Source of the DNA: Capsicum annuum
Taxonomy: Eukaryota; Streptophyta; Magnoliopsida; Solanales; Solanaceae
Assembly: GCF_002878395.1 (NCBI RefSeq)
Contig: NC_061119.1
Location: 47,262,284 to 47,326,283, forward strand
Length of the DNA: 64,000 nucleotides
Direction of reading: 5' to 3'
Shown: in pieces, positions 11,524-24,240 of the stretch
Position numbering within the stretch: position 1 is the stretch's first letter
How the letters are laid out: every line of letters begins with the position of its first letter
Notes under the pieces: generated by a model
Told to the model about the DNA's origin: nothing
The model's database searches: none
What the model saw: the letters and a program-made list of their open reading frames with translations, nothing else
Translations under genes and position numbers: made by a program

Positions 11524-11670
11524 TCCAAACTCCACTAGATTGGATTTTAGAGAGGCGAAAATAGAAACATGACTTTATCATTTACTTAATAGGTAGTTCA
11601 AAAGGTGAAAGAAATTACTCATACAATTATTGTGAAAACCTGCAACACATACACAAAAGATACTACCGAC
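11524..11670 (-). repeat. GST 3' flank, copy 2 (orphan)
   Basis: Aligns with 9032-9180 in the same orientation. The GST coding exon expected just to its right is absent because the Copia-2 LTR begins about 30 bp away. It is therefore the tail of a second GST gene whose body was displaced to the far side of the nested insertion or lost. Confidence 0.65.
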
Positions 11671-11673
11671 AAA

Positions 11674-11688
11674 TCTCTCTCTCTCTCT
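11674..11688. repeat. (TC)7 microsatellite at the Copia-2 edge
   Basis: Perfect TC dinucleotide run of 15 bp between the GST flank copy and the Copia-2 LTR. Confidence 0.9.
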
Positions 11689-11703
11689 ATAAGCCCCGAT
11701 TAT

Positions 11704-13020
11704 TGAAATATAGTACACAACGGAAGTATACTAGAATCATACTACTTACATGAATTATAGACAACCAACATAAATACATAGTTCACCTAAGGGATGCTTA
11801 AAATTAATCAGGAATACATCTTGAAGCGTGAGCAGATATCTTGAAGCGAATTCGTCTCCGAACCAATAGTCTTCTACAGTGATCCCAATTTCACAGTTGA
11901 ACTCTCTCAATACTTGGGTGCAAGTACTGAATAGAAAACTAAATTCTTAGGCTACGAAAATCCTTATTTATAGAGATACTATCCCAGTTCAATGAGGAAA
12001 GTAAAACACACGCCTGTTTCTACTTAAACAAGGAAAAGGCCGTGACTTCTCCTTTTCCCATAGAAAATAGGATTTCAAGTTCTAGTTTAATATGCGCATA
12101 GTATGGACCACACAATTTATTAGTGAGGCTCCCTATTATGGAAATAATTCAAAATACCAATTTGAATTATTCTTACCATTATAAATTATAAATTGTTCCA
12201 CTAAAATTTTGTAGTTTCACTCCTCTATTTTTATTTTGAAATTTTTCATAAATACTTATGTAATTTTTCATATTAATATTATAGATACTAATTAATAAAT
12301 TAAATTACTGATACATTTAATATAATGATTAATTTTTTTAGAGCAATGCTTAATTTATTTCATATGTTGGATTTATATATTCATTGGCTGAGTTTACACA
12401 TGAAATTTATAAGCTTCTCATGAATGGCGTATCATCAATCTCTATACCGAGACATGAATTTGATCAACAAACTTATTGTTTCACCAATATATATTATTAT
12501 CATCATCCAATCTATCAGGAGTATTGACCGATCTTAAAATCTCACCCTCTAATAAATCAAAAGGATAAACAATATATACAGATCATAATAGTTATATCAA
12601 GATTGAGAATATAAGTACATTTAATAGTTTAGAGAATATGTTCTTATCAGTCAGTCTAAAATAACTATCTCTACTCGGTCTTGTTCAATACTTACGCAAT
12701 TCAGTAGTAGTAAAAGTTAGAATCATACCATTCTCATAATCAAGATAAATTATATTTAATCTCGTGCTATAATTAATCTGATGGTTTGTCCAAATTTTTT
12801 TTCTATGATTATGAACTATAACTTTAACCTATAAGAATCGATGATTTAATATTTTGTCTATAAGCTTAAACTCTATACACCAAATCATCTACTATATAAG
12901 ATGAGGATACATATATGACAATGATCTATTTAATGTAACAATTTACATAATAATAAATAAATAAGTAATCGTTCAATAAATATATGTATCAAAACGTATG
13001 ATTTATAATATATCCTAACA
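11704..13020 (-). repeat. Copia-2 3' LTR
   Basis: The right boundary is firm: TATCCTAACA ends at 13020, next to the polypurine tract. The left boundary is an estimate at the TG of 11704, because the 5' LTR is outside the window and cannot be compared. The length of about 1.3 kb is at the long end for this group. Confidence 0.7.
11963..11972 (-). promoter_or_regulatory. Likely Copia-2 LTR TATA box
   Basis: Reads CTATAAATAAGG on the minus strand, about 1.05 kb into the LTR and 260 bp before its end. That leaves room for R and U5, which is the expected place for the LTR promoter. Confidence 0.55.
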
Positions 13021-13039
13021 ATATCCCACTTACACTCAT

Positions 13040-13420
13040 TATCATGCACCTAAAACTCTAACACCCAATCTTTGTACATGCCTTTCAAAAGGCTTCTATG
13101 GTAAAGCTTTTGTAAAAGGGTTTGCCAGGTAGTTTTCTAACACATTCTTCGTAACAACCACATATCCTCTTTGCACTAAGTGTCAAATCAAATGATATTT
13201 ATGCTCAATGTATTTTGCCTTCTTACGTCTTTGTGGTTTCTTTGAATTTGCAGTCGGACCACTATTGTTATAATAAATTGTAAGTGGTGGTTCTATCGCC
13301 GGGACAACCGCCATTCTTTGAGAAAGTTTTTGAGCCAGACTGCCTCCTTAGCTGCCTTAGAGGCTGCTACATACTCTACTTCTATGCTAGAATTACCAAC
13401 ACAAGTTTGTTTGTTTCTCC
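13040..13420 (-). pseudogene. Copia-2 RNase H (broken)
   Basis: The minus-strand translation carries SIEVEYVAASKAAKEAVWLK (about 13385-13325), the Copia RNase H block that normally reads STTEAEYIAASEAAKE. Downstream pieces correspond to the DNQSA and HIDVKYHFIRE region but in shifted frames. Stops and frameshifts break it. Confidence 0.8.
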
Positions 13421-13539
13421 TCCAAATAACGAATGCACCTCCTAAAGTAAACATATTTTTAGAGGCTATCTTTCTATAGTTCTTGTCAGATTGAAAAAAC
13501 TGAGTTTGTGTACCCTATAGGCACTAACTCATTCAAATG

Positions 13540-14477
13540 GTAAACTAGCATGTAATCCTAGTCCTTTTTAGATACTTAACTATATCTTAATTGTTGTCTA
13601 GTATTCTCTTCTAAGGTTAGACTAAAATCTTCTAGCTATATCTATAGTAAAAAAGATATCAGCTCTAGTGCACTACATTGCGTACATGAGGATTCCTACA
13701 ATTGATGCATAAGGAATTTCTTTCATGTTCTCTATCTCCTCATTTGTCTTACGACATTGATCCTTAGATAGAAAATTTTCAAGTCTAAAAGAAAGAAATC
13801 CCTTTTCAGAATTATACATGCAGAACCTAGTAAGAATTGCATTAATATAAAGAGTTTGAGATAAGCCTAACATCCTTTTCTTACAATCGCGTAGAACTTT
13901 GATGCCAAGGATGTGAGCAGCTTCTCTCAAATCTTTCATATCAAAATTACTAGATAGCTATTTCTTAACAGAATTCAACAAGCCCATATTATTTGTTATG
14001 AGTAAGATATCATCTACATATAATACTAAGAACACCATTTTCCCCCATTCCACTTTTTGTACGCACAAGACTCATCAAGACATTGCTCAAAGCCAAGTCT
14101 TAACCGCATTATCAAAATAAGTGTTCCATGACCTAGAAGCTTGCTTTAATCCATAAATGGATCTCCTAAGCTTACATAACATGCATTCTTTCCCCTTTTC
14201 AATGAAATCATCTGGCTTCCACATAAAAATTCTTTCATCAAGACTTCTATTAAGGAAAGCTGTCTTGACATCCATTTGCCAAATCTCGTAATCATAATGA
14301 GCAACAATGGATAAGAGAATTCTAATAGACTTACGCATGGCTACTGGCGAAAAAGTTTCCTCATAATCTCTTCTTTCTGAGTAAACCCATTTACAACATG
14401 CCTAACTTTGTAACTTTGCACTTTTTCATCTATTTCACTATTTTTCTTATAGATGAACTTACATCCAATGGGTTTGA
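13540..14477 (-). pseudogene. Copia-2 reverse transcriptase (broken)
   Basis: Blocks in order from the right: IKPIGCKF at the insertion break, YEIWQMDVKTAFLNRSLDE (open at 14087-14338), CKLRRSIYGLKQASRSWN, LYVDDILLI with YVDD intact at 14009-14020, then LGIKVLRDCKKRMLGLSQ and PYASIVGILMYAM (open at 13673-13939). The last block is the conserved segment before RNase H in Tork-type elements. Several frameshifts separate otherwise open stretches, so this copy is less decayed than Copia-1. Confidence 0.9.
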
Positions 14478-15599
14478 TGATGTGTCATGGTTTCATGGCA
14501 CTTTCGATGCTTAAAATAAAAAAATATTTAAGTACTTAGGTCCATTTTGTTAGATATGATGTGTTTCTGTATTTGTTTTATAGGAAACTAAGTTTAGGAG
14601 CTAAAACAAAGAAAAAGAAGTGAAGTGTGCAAAAGACCCCACATACGGGACCACCTACGACCATCGTAAGTGGCTCGTAGTATTAGAGGGAGAATTTCTG
14701 AGGTTCTGAAAGTTGAAAATTTTCAGTGAGAGTTACAACACCCACTTACGGGGTGTAAGTATTACTTATGCCCCTCGTAAGTGCCTTCGTAGATGTCATT
14801 CTGTAGCTTTGAAGTTTATCTAACACTTACGACCTACCTAGGAGTCCATAAGTAGCACTTATCACCCGTAAGTGGAACTATAAGTTGTCACCGACCCAAT
14901 TTTTCTAATTCATTTTGATTTGGATTTTTAAGGTTTTGATGTAAACTATAAATACCCTTTGGATGTTTTTGTATTATCTTACACACTTTTACGCACTCTT
15001 TATATTCACAACTCTATATTGATTCTAAGATGCGACTTTTGATCTTGGGATCCATTCTTCTTGGGTTTTATAGTTGATTATTCATTTGATCTTCTGATTT
15101 TTGCTCTTAAATTATTGGGAGTTTATTCATATGTGTTCTTTCATGAATTCTATGATTGTTCCTGCAAACATGAGTGGTTAAACCACCTAACTAGGGTTGT
15201 GGGAACCCTGGCAAAATAACAAAGTAGGGGAAGTGCAAGGTACTTCTAAATCAGTTTTTATGCATGTGTTATGGTCTTCTTTAATTTGTTGGCCTTCTTA
15301 ATTACCGCAGAAGTTAAGAACTTGCCTGTATTCGAGATTATCTTTACAGGAGGTTGAGATCTGGAAAAAAAGATTGCAACGGTAATTTGAGGATACCAAC
15401 CCTCGTCTAATTTACTTGACACCTAAAAGAATATAGGTTATCTTGTAAAAGACAAGGGTTAGTAAGGCGACACTCTGAAACTCACAAGGTAAAGAGTAAA
15501 ATTTACCAAAGGCGTTCACAGATGGTTGGTGATACATATCTTGTTTGATTCTACATGCTAGGCAGTAAGATAGTTGGAAGAAGCACAATAAGCCTACAA
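14478..15599 (+). repeat. Athila-like element 5' LTR, piece 1
   Basis: Starts TGATGTGTCATGG at 14478 and matches 52211 onward along its length. It contains CTATAAATACCC near 14946, a probable TATA box, and a degenerate block of ACTTACG/CGTAAGT words at 14640-14880. The piece ends where gypsy C begins. The left flank tttga (14473-14477) pairs with tttta at 53549-53553 as a one-mismatch target duplication. Confidence 0.85.
14946..14957 (+). promoter_or_regulatory. Likely TATA box in the Athila-like LTR
   Basis: CTATAAATACCC sits downstream of the repeat block. In the 3' LTR the same place reads CAATGAATACCC (about 52685), so that copy has lost the TATA core. Confidence 0.55.
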
Positions 15600-15733
15600 T
15601 GTGGTGACTTTGGGATAAGCCAATATCTAAGGCCAACCCAATCAAGTAGATCCACCCGATAACCGAAACTAACCATCCAAACCAACCTATAACCAAGCCA
15701 AAACCATAAATCAAAACCAAGATAATAACATAA

Positions 15734-15736
<3 letters not shown>

Positions 15737-15770
<34 letters not shown>
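15737..15770. repeat. (AT)17 microsatellite in the gypsy C left LTR
   Basis: Perfect AT run. The other LTR of the same element has only about four repeats at the matching site (about 32231). The Ile-Tyr-rich open frames over this run are artefacts. Confidence 0.95.
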
Positions 15771-15774
<4 letters not shown>

Positions 15775-16150
15775 TATATCCAATCCATCCCATACCTAAG
15801 TCCACAGTTGTCCAAACAAAGCCTCTTAACTAGACCAAAGAGTACCTAGTTAGGACATGCCCCTGACAAAGCCATAAACCGAATCTATGAAAGACAAAAG
15901 TACATAAAGTAATCCATGACATAAAATAGATGCCTTCCAAACTATTGAAGCTCACCACTTTAATCTAACAACTGATCCCAAAGTCCGATAGCTAAGCAAG
16001 AGGTGTGGAACAACTGATTCTGGCATCGTATGGGGATACAACCGCCCGAAGAAGGGTTAGCGGGTGAGCGCTAGCATGAACTTAGGATAAGGATAAAATA
16101 GTGCCATTTATAAAACTAAGTAAAACCATCCAAAATGCGTACAAACCATA

Positions 16151-16179
16151 CACACACGCACACACACACACACACACAT
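16151..16179. repeat. (CA)n microsatellite in the gypsy C left LTR
   Basis: CA run with one interruption (cacgca). The matching site of the right LTR (32616-32631) is an AT run instead. Confidence 0.9.
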
Positions 16180-18090
16180 ATATCCATGCTGGGAAAAGGA
16201 ACTGGGTTTAGCAGGCCTTTAAAACCTTTACCAGGCTATGTAGCTTGGCTGTTCTAAAACCACCCACGGGCTATATGGATTCAGCTCCCCCTGTTGAAAG
16301 GGCCCCAATGTGTGAAGCCGTACGAACAGAGAAAAGAACTTGGGATTACTAGTACATCCCCCAAAATATAAAGTGTGACATCATGCACATGGTTACTGAG
16401 ACAAAACCTCACATTAGACAAATATGAGTTTCTAGTTTCAATCCCCCTGGGACCTCCACCTTCTACGACTTTGGTACATACTCCCCTTTAAGCCTAATTA
16501 AAACCATTACCACACAACCAAACCATAATCTATTTATTACTAACAAAGGCCATTAGTAGTGGTATCGTCATGCCAACTAAAACTTACAAGTATTGTCCTT
16601 AGCCAAACCTTTTTGAGATTCAAGGGATTCTCGTGCACCCAGAGATCATATTATTGAATTAACTTTGGGGATTCCCATGTACCCCACAAGTATGTTTATA
16701 AAGAAAAACTATTCCTAATCCATTTAAAGCGTTTATACAATTCAAACCATTTAAACCACGCAAAACCATCCAAATCCATTTAGGGTTCCATTACTAAACC
16801 AAACTATGCAAGAGTCCCAATGAAAGTTCAACAATAGAATGAAAACATTCTTTTTTGGAATTTATCAAACATGTTGAGGGCATACCTATATCAAGATCAA
16901 AACGAACGTGTAAATCATCATAATTAGGGTTACTCAAGGCCCATTTGTTAAAACATATCCAACCGACACCCACATGTGCAAACCATTAACACAAAAAAAG
17001 TAAAAACATAGTTTAAACCAATACCCAACAATATTTATCAAGACCCTCAACAATGATTTCCAAATTCCCCATTTAGGATTCATAATCCATATTTAAAACA
17101 CAATAAAATATGCCTTTAGTTGGATCTAACAAGGAGGGAAGGAGTACATGGCTTATATAAGAAGATTCTGAAGAGAAACTTGACTGTTGAGCCCTTTGAA
17201 GAACATATGTAGAAACCCTAGCCTCCAATCTACAAGATTAAGTTTTTGAGAGAGTATTTGGAGTGTTTCCATCCTTTTACAAGGGTTATAAGAGGGCACC
17301 ATTGGTTATATAACGTGAGAAAATAAGGGTTTTGAAGCGGGAAATGTCCAAACTACCATTGACTTAAGAATTAAAACAAGCCATTATGTAGGGTACGACT
17401 CACCCATGAAATCCGTACCCTAGGGTATGAGTGGTACCCTAACACATACCCAAGACCTTGCCAAGACCCTACACATTGGTTCCTATATAAATCTACCACC
17501 TTAACTCATACCATAGGGTACGAATGGTACATAAAACCATACCCACATCTCGTACCTTGGGCAGATTCCACAAGACTAACCATTGAGCAACATACAACAT
17601 GCCTTGTACCCCTCGTATCCTTCTATATGACTCATACCTTGATGAGTCATACCTCATGAAGTAAGCATGCCTACCCTACTGTCCAATGTACGAGGGAGCC
17701 ACCAAGCCAACCCTCAACTTGTATCCGAGGGTATGAGTGACACTCTTGAGTAGTACTAAGTCGAAAAGGTTCAAAACCAAGGAAATTTTACAAGGGTCCA
17801 AATCTAGGGTGTTTCGGTCTCCTCTACTAGGATCATTCATCTTCGAATGATGGGAGGGTAGAAAAAAGTATGAGGTGATCAAGTTAAAACATGTCAAACT
17901 TTCCTCCAAACAAAATAGATGACAAGGACATAACCCACGAGGAGAAGATCACCACATAACCCAAACACGATTTACACCCCAACACATCCATTCCGACCTC
18001 TAATTAAGTTAGAAAACAAAAACATGTTGATAAATACACTCCTTACACACGAGCTTCCAAAACATAAAACCAACACGGATACCTAGACTC

Positions 18091-18205
18091 CATGTTCTCT
18101 TCCACATCCCAAATGGCTTTCTCAGACTTTTGGTTTCACCATGGAACCTTTGCCAAAGCCACACCTCATGCTCGCAACCAACGAACTTACCAATCCAAGA
18201 ATCCT
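18091..18205 (-). pseudogene. Gypsy C chromodomain-region remnant
   Basis: The minus-strand translation reads ILDW*VRWLRA, then VALAKVPW*NQKSEKAIWDV and EENMESRYP. This is the ILDRQVRRLR...KVLWRN...ATWE..EDM..RYP block that ends Tekay/Del-type gypsy polyproteins. In-frame stops are present. The plus-strand open frame 18092-18358 is antisense to it. Confidence 0.75.
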
Positions 18206-20737
18206 CATCTAGTCCTCCTTAAAGAACAAGGATTTGAGATACCAATACCACTTAAAGAAACCAAGAAACCAAGGACCATCAACCCCTTACCTCAACACAA
18301 TTACATAAACTTCCAGATGAATGGACTCATGCTAGAGAGCAAGTCTAGTTCAACTTAGAATTTATCGAGACATATCACTACGAGAGCTTGATTCTAACTA
18401 TACACCACATCCATGTTCAAGCCTATCCAAAGATAAAAGGTGTTAACTCCAGCCACCGAGCCCTACTTCTTATATCTATCCTGAAACACTACTTGACCTC
18501 CATCACCATTATATTATGGAAACCATGAGTAAAGGACATGGACAAACCATATCCAACTATTATAACCAAAACCTTTAACCTATAAAACCATACAACTACT
18601 GTGTCATGAAAATAGTTAATAAAACTATGCCTTATTATATCTCTCAAGTACCCAACACAACTATTGGTACCAATGATAAAATTCAAGACTATCGCTTTTA
18701 TGCCCACGGTATGATTTGTCCATCCAAAGATCTAGCAACATTTAATATTTTACAAAGGCTTTCACCACCTATTTCTTTCCTAAACATTTCTCATGAAAAT
18801 AATCTTACCTCACCTTCCAAAACCTTAACTCTGGTAGTCACCCTAGACTCTTTATATTCCCCATTTCACAACATCACTATGCTCCCCAATTCTACTACCA
18901 TCCTAATACAATAAAAATCAGTTAAGGAACCAAATTAAAAGAATTGCCCATGCCACCCAAGGCAACACAAAGACCCCTAAAACTTGACACGGCTCCATAG
19001 GTACAAGGTACCTTATAACAACCACCTAAACCATAATGAAGAACCATCTCGACATAACCATACTAAAAAGGAGTCCTTAAGACTGCACACCGAAAGAAAC
19101 ACAACCACATAGACCATGAGTAATGTAATATAAGTCAAATCTCATATTTAGGGAACAAGGTGAATACTAAATGCTAATCTTAGGCATAAGTGCTATAAGA
19201 ATGCATACAACACTAGTAGAGTACCTTCTTAACTGAGACAGAAGAGTATCACCAAAATATGCAACTTGACCTTTCCTTGAAGTCCACTGCTAAAGAAAAA
19301 TTTTAGACTAACCATCAACCTTCACTCCATTACTCCTACAAGCACAATACTCTACTCTAATGGGTGTCACTGAAGATGTACACTAGGGACGCTTGGTTCT
19401 CCTATACCTAAAACATTATTCACCCCAAGGCTACCTAGAGCTCACCTCTAATATGCAAAAAACTATGAGACCAAATTGACTCCAAGGTTTACAATTAAAC
19501 CAAAACTACTCAAAATCAAACCATGGCCACCAAAGCCTTTGCAAAATCATTTGAATCCAACCAAAACTAATTCATGTTCCTTTAATCCTTTGTGAAATGC
19601 AAAGATTTAAGAATAGGCAAACCATTTGACAAAATTTTATCAATGACAATTTTACAAATAGTTTGAGGGCATATAATTTCCAAGACCAAAACCAAGTAAT
19701 TGGAGAATCCATCATATCCCGAAATCCATTTAACATTCCCATGCATATATCAATGTTCATAAACATAAATATAGCATGAATAGTGCATCATAATCCATGG
19801 AAAATCAATTAAATGAGTAATCATGTCAAAGCCCCTAATTGTACCAAAACTCAAATTCAAAACATTAAATTTAATAATCAATTTCATGCTAACAATAAAA
19901 TGCAATTATAGGGACAAAGATATATGCAAGCTCCATGATCTAATTTATCTAATGATTTGACCCATAATCCTTATTCATCCGTTCACAATGAACCTCCCAC
20001 CTAGAGGTTACAACCATTCCCATTATTGTACTTTCCAAGTCATCAACCTTATCCGACCTACCAATTTACCTCCATAATTCCTCATTGCTATCCCCAAGAT
20101 ATTATACCCCCTTTACCAAAAATCAAACATATGAGATTCTTACTTAGTGTTTATCAACCACCATGAACTGCTAGCAAAGTACCCTATATGAAATGGAATA
20201 TAAAAATACGATCCTCTCCACAAGAAGGACACTCCAAATTTCTCATTAACCAATTGACAACCTATCCATTCTTGGGGAAACTATTTCCCTTATGCATGCA
20301 ATAATAAAACACCCCATGAAGAAATACTAAGACAAAAGAACCTTCCTCTAAGAGATCCCTTAATGCCCCTTAAACTTCTTTAACCCAACCAAAACCATGC
20401 TTTAAAGAAAGAATAGAAATTTGGACAAATGTCCGAAATAAGTCCAATCTCAAGCCAACTTCCAAATTAGAAAGACACCATAAAGGTCATCAAGATAACC
20501 TTAGGAAATTCATTCACCACAAAAAACTAACCAAAGAAGGACCTTCCTAGTTAGAATCTTTAGATCAGACCAAATAATAAAGACATTCCATTTAAAACCA
20601 ACCTCCGAGTTCTAGGATATGATATAAACTTTCCCTTAAAAACTAGGGAACCAAACAAAACCATTCTACCATTCCATTACCGACTTACCAGGGAGCCAAA
20701 AGATAACTTTTTTTTTGTAGATTTAACAATATAATGA
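18206..20737 (-). pseudogene. Gypsy C pol, heavily decayed (integrase, RNase H, RT)
   Basis: By position this is the rest of pol. Only scraps are legible on the minus strand, such as an EFPKVILMTF segment near 20500 matching the EFPEVFP...L start of the gypsy RT region. Reading frames change every few tens of codons. Two open frames on either strand (18489-18914) carry no recognisable domain. Confidence 0.55.
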
Positions 20738-20990
20738 TTAATAGTATGAGTAAAACCAATCCATTTCCCAAATTACATCGAAGTCCACCATACCAAAGTC
20801 AAATAAATCCACCAAGACCCCTTTACTGCCAACAGATACCACACACCCCTTATAGACTCTTTTGGAAATTACAGAGTCACTTACTGAGGTAGAAATAGAA
20901 AGAAAAAAATCCAAAATAACCTTGGGACCAAAACCAAAAAACACAACCACAAATAGGCCCACAAAAGAGAGAGAGGATCCCAAACTAAGT
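20738..20990 (-). pseudogene. Gypsy C aspartic protease remnant
   Basis: The open frame contains LGSSLSFV at its start, the place of the catalytic D-P-G-S-S-L-S-F-V motif, but the catalytic Asp and Pro are replaced (SLGSS). It then reads FGPKVILDFFLSISTSVSD, KRVYKGCVVSVGSKG and MVDFDVIWEMDW, the flap and C-terminal blocks of gypsy proteases. It is one of the best preserved parts of the element, yet catalytically dead. Confidence 0.8.
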
Positions 20991-21781
20991 AAACCATAAA
21001 CACCACAAATTAAAGAAGTTTTCCATATACCAATGTCGTCATCAGAAGATGCCTCAAACTCATAAGGAATAGTATGAAAATTGAGGTAATCTTGACCAGT
21101 ACCGGAACCAGAAGTAGAACCCCTCTATTCTATAGGTAGATAAGTAGTAACCGATTTCCTATTTTCCCAAGCTGAAATCCTTATGGGATATTCCCATTGC
21201 ATGTGATCTAATTGACCATAACTAAATTGCCGATTCCTTTCTTCCTCATAACAACTGCAGTGTGACGGATTACTAGATTTACAAAAAGGACAAGATGATA
21301 CGGATTGGGCCCTATTGTCCTAAGATTAGGCATCTTGTTCCCTAGAAGAATTTACAAATCTGAAATTACCTACCTCCCAAGAAATTTAGGTAAGGAGCAT
21401 ATACCATAGAATAGGAGTTAGGACCCACCCAACTCTTTCTCTTAGACTATTCACCACCATACTGTTGGTCTTCCCTTTGTCTAGATACTGAGATCCCCTC
21501 TCCTTTCCTATTTCCCAACCTTACCTCATTTCTTTCCGTACTAATAAAATCAAAATAGAGTAATAGAGTTGTCACTTTTTGGGAAAATAGATTAATAAAA
21601 TGTCGAAACTGATTATTGGTAACCTCTCATCGAGGAAATTGAGTATGAGTACCACCTTCTGATATAGGGTCAGTAGAGATCGGTAAAACTCCATGGGAAA
21701 AACCAGAAGCCACGACCCTTTATCGGGTATGTGTCTCATGAGTTAGTTTAGATCAATTCCTGTTGTCCTCGAGTGGGACAC
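20991..21781 (-). pseudogene. Gypsy C gag C-terminal part (decayed)
   Basis: By position upstream of protease this is gag. The minus-strand translation has Cys/His-rich scraps near 21240-21300 (FCKSSNPSHCSCYEE) that may be the old zinc knuckle, but the spacing is lost. Gag continues across gypsy B at 31690-32094. Confidence 0.5.
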
Positions 21782-24209
21782 TATAATACCTCAAAAATGA
21801 GTCCCGAGATGCAACATGGTGCTCTGAACTACAAGTAGTCCCGAGCTAAACCTAAAAGCTTGATACTCATTTCGATGACTCAAATAAGGTAATATAAGCA
21901 TCAGGTACTAGAAAATACTATCTGAACTAAACTGAGTTTGTCTATAGATAATGTCTGAAAATACTTAACTAAAAAAATCAAAATAACTAACATAGAAAAT
22001 ATGAAATATATCTAATAGTCGGACAAGCCTCTAATACTACTTCAAAAGAATCGCTGGGATAGACCCCTAGCTAACTCGAAATGTCTGACATAACTGAATA
22101 AACTAATCTAGAAAGATGGAAATTTGAATAACTGGGTCCCCAAACTATGAGGACTCACTAACTGTCGGGATATAGCAGAGAGGGTAACGGTCAATCACGC
22201 TACTGGAACTGAGAATCTGAACTTACATTATGAGACAATGTAGCATATAGACATATACGTGGATTAATACTTTTGGAACGTACTGAGCATGAGGGGGTGA
22301 ATGCATAAGTAGAAATAATATCTCAATGTTAGCAAAATTCATAAAATATACATGCTAAATGTAGATGACTCACATACGCTAAAATACCTGAAAAACTGAA
22401 AGAAATCATAACCATGAATAGCAAACATACTGCATAAATCTAGTGAGTCATAATATTTAGTTTTGAAAACTGTACTTTTACTCTTTCTGTTAGTGAAATA
22501 AGTAGGATTGAAGTCAAGTCTATTTTCAAATCATTTAAGCTAAGTGTAAAGGGGCCCACCTTTGTATCTGTAAACTAAAAATTAAAATCTCATAGCTAAT
22601 GACTTATACAAAACAATATTCGATTAAAATCGTGAGCCTTTACACTTAGATTTTAAAAGCTTTTCTGTTGTTCTTTTCTATTACAATTACTCTATTCTGT
22701 AGGGAATTCTTTTAAAAACTATTTTGAAAAGTATTTCTATTCGGGAGGTTCTTCTAACTGACATACACTATGTGAGTTATCATAATGTTCAACGTCTAGT
22801 TCCTTTTTGGGAAAACCTCACATTGGGAAAAGTGTCATACTCTTGCTAAGGAGTATAACCTAATCTAAGTGGTCACAATCTATATTTGTATCCATATACA
22901 AATGGAATATAATCTGAATCTGTACCTATGTTGGCTCATAGTTCTGGGGAAGTAGGATGCGCTAAACCCACACTTCCCGCTCGGTGCTAAATACTACTCC
23001 CTTTAATCTTATGCTCATTGTGTAGGAAATCCACTTTAAAACTAGCATAAGGGTTTACAATGAAAAACAGTTATGCATCTATTTACTTTAAAATATAATC
23101 AAAACTGTTATCATAACTGTAATCAAAACTGTAAAGTGGATTCCATATCTTAACTAAGGATCAAGAGATCAAATCTTTTTAGCAAAATTTGGAATGTAAA
23201 CTAATCATGGGATGCTTAAAGTCATCAATTTCTTGAAATATCAATACTCATACTTAGGGCTTAAAACCCATGATAAAACTCATGTAAAAAAATCATAAAG
23301 TCATGCTCAATAATCAAAATCTTGAAATTCTTGCATAATTCTAGTCAAGATCATGAAATTTATTTTTCCATGTATATGAAATCATCTCACGCGCATAAAC
23401 ATGCAAAAGTAGAGAGGCAATTCAACATTTAACTATTTGAAACATCAAAAGCTTCAAATAATGATAATTGGGTATAAACCCAAACTATAAATCATATAAA
23501 TTTAACTTTGAAAACTAGTTTTTTGGCACAAGGATAAAAGTGGTTCCTTGTTCATTACCTTACATACCTTGTTTGATGAATTGAATGTAAAAGCTTGAAC
23601 CTATGACTCTCTAATAGTGTTCTTGAAGCTTCTTCTTGAAGTTCTTGAACTTGAAATATTGGATTATAAGGTTTCCTAGAGTAGGAGTTATGGGATTGTT
23701 CTTGATTCTTGGAGTAAGGGTTTTGTTCTTGGAGCAGAAAAAGATGAATAATGAAGCATCTTTGCTATTTGGGGCTAAAATTATGTGTTTTGGGTGGATT
23801 TGGGTGAGGTTAAATGACTTAAATTCCCCCCATATCGCATCATTTAACACACAAAAACTGGGCACTAACGCGATTAGCGACGTATCGCGTCGGTCACTAC
23901 TATGCATCACATTTTCTCCATCGATGCGGCCACCACATGGAGCAGCGACATCACATTAAGGTTCTATTTTAGTCAACCAAACCTGCCCAAATACTTCTCT
24001 AAAAATTCCAAAACTCACCCCGAAGGTACTACGGACTACCCTGATCATGAAACAACTTAGAAATTGACATTCCAAGATCGAAAAAGTCGAGAATAAAGTC
24101 GTCTAAGTTTAGAGGCCAAAGTTAGACTAAGTCTTCAACACTTAGTTAAAATTTTAGGTCCTAAGTCTCTAATATGCCTCTTTTACTAGAAACAATATGG
24201 GGTATTGCA
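21782..24209 (-). repeat. Gypsy B 3' LTR (left)
   Basis: Reads TATAATACCTC at the left and ATGGGGTATTGCA at the right, so both terminal dinucleotides have drifted by single changes. It matches 29244-31689 throughout. A GC-rich block with CGCGATTAGCGACG words lies at 23850-23960. The open frames on both strands at 23611-23959 fall in this LTR and are not genes. Confidence 0.9.
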
Positions 24210-24240
24210 ATATCTCCCACTTGAGAACATTCATCCTCTA
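24210..24240 (-). other. Gypsy B polypurine tract
   Basis: On the minus strand it reads GAATGTTCTCAAGTGGGAGA directly before the 3' LTR, matching the purine-rich plus-strand priming site found at the same place in gypsy G (CCCAAGGGGAAGAAAT). Confidence 0.65.

Larger units (their letters stand above)
11704..14477 (-). mobile_element. Copia-2, left part (3' LTR, RNase H, RT)
   Basis: A minus-strand Ty1/copia element. Reading leftward: RT, RNase H, a polypurine-like tract (reverse of 13021-13037, GAGTGTAAGTGGGATAT), then an LTR starting TGTTAGGATATA at 13020. The element is cut at 14477 by the Athila-like insertion and its upstream half resumes at about 53549. The cut falls inside the RT N-terminal block (IKPIGCKF follows the break). 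Confidence 0.9.
15600..17816 (-). repeat. Gypsy C 3' LTR (left)
   Basis: 2.2 kb LTR matching 32095-33957. It holds an (AT)17 run, a (CA)n run and a block of GTACGA/GGTATGAGT words at 17390-17740 that is largely absent from the other LTR. The last expected A reads G at 17816. Confidence 0.85.

Noticed and set aside
15412..15805. Two overlapping minus-strand open frames with Ile-Tyr runs
   Set aside because: The runs are the translation of the (AT)17 microsatellite inside an LTR edge. No domain and no gene context.
18092..18358. Plus-strand open frame with a hydrophilic product
   Set aside because: It lies antisense to the chromodomain-type end of gypsy C pol. The low stop frequency follows from the reverse-frame codon composition.
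23611..23959. Overlapping open frames on both strands near the gypsy B left LTR end
   Set aside because: The matching region of the other LTR (31160-31510) shows the same open stretch. This is LTR sequence, not a gene.
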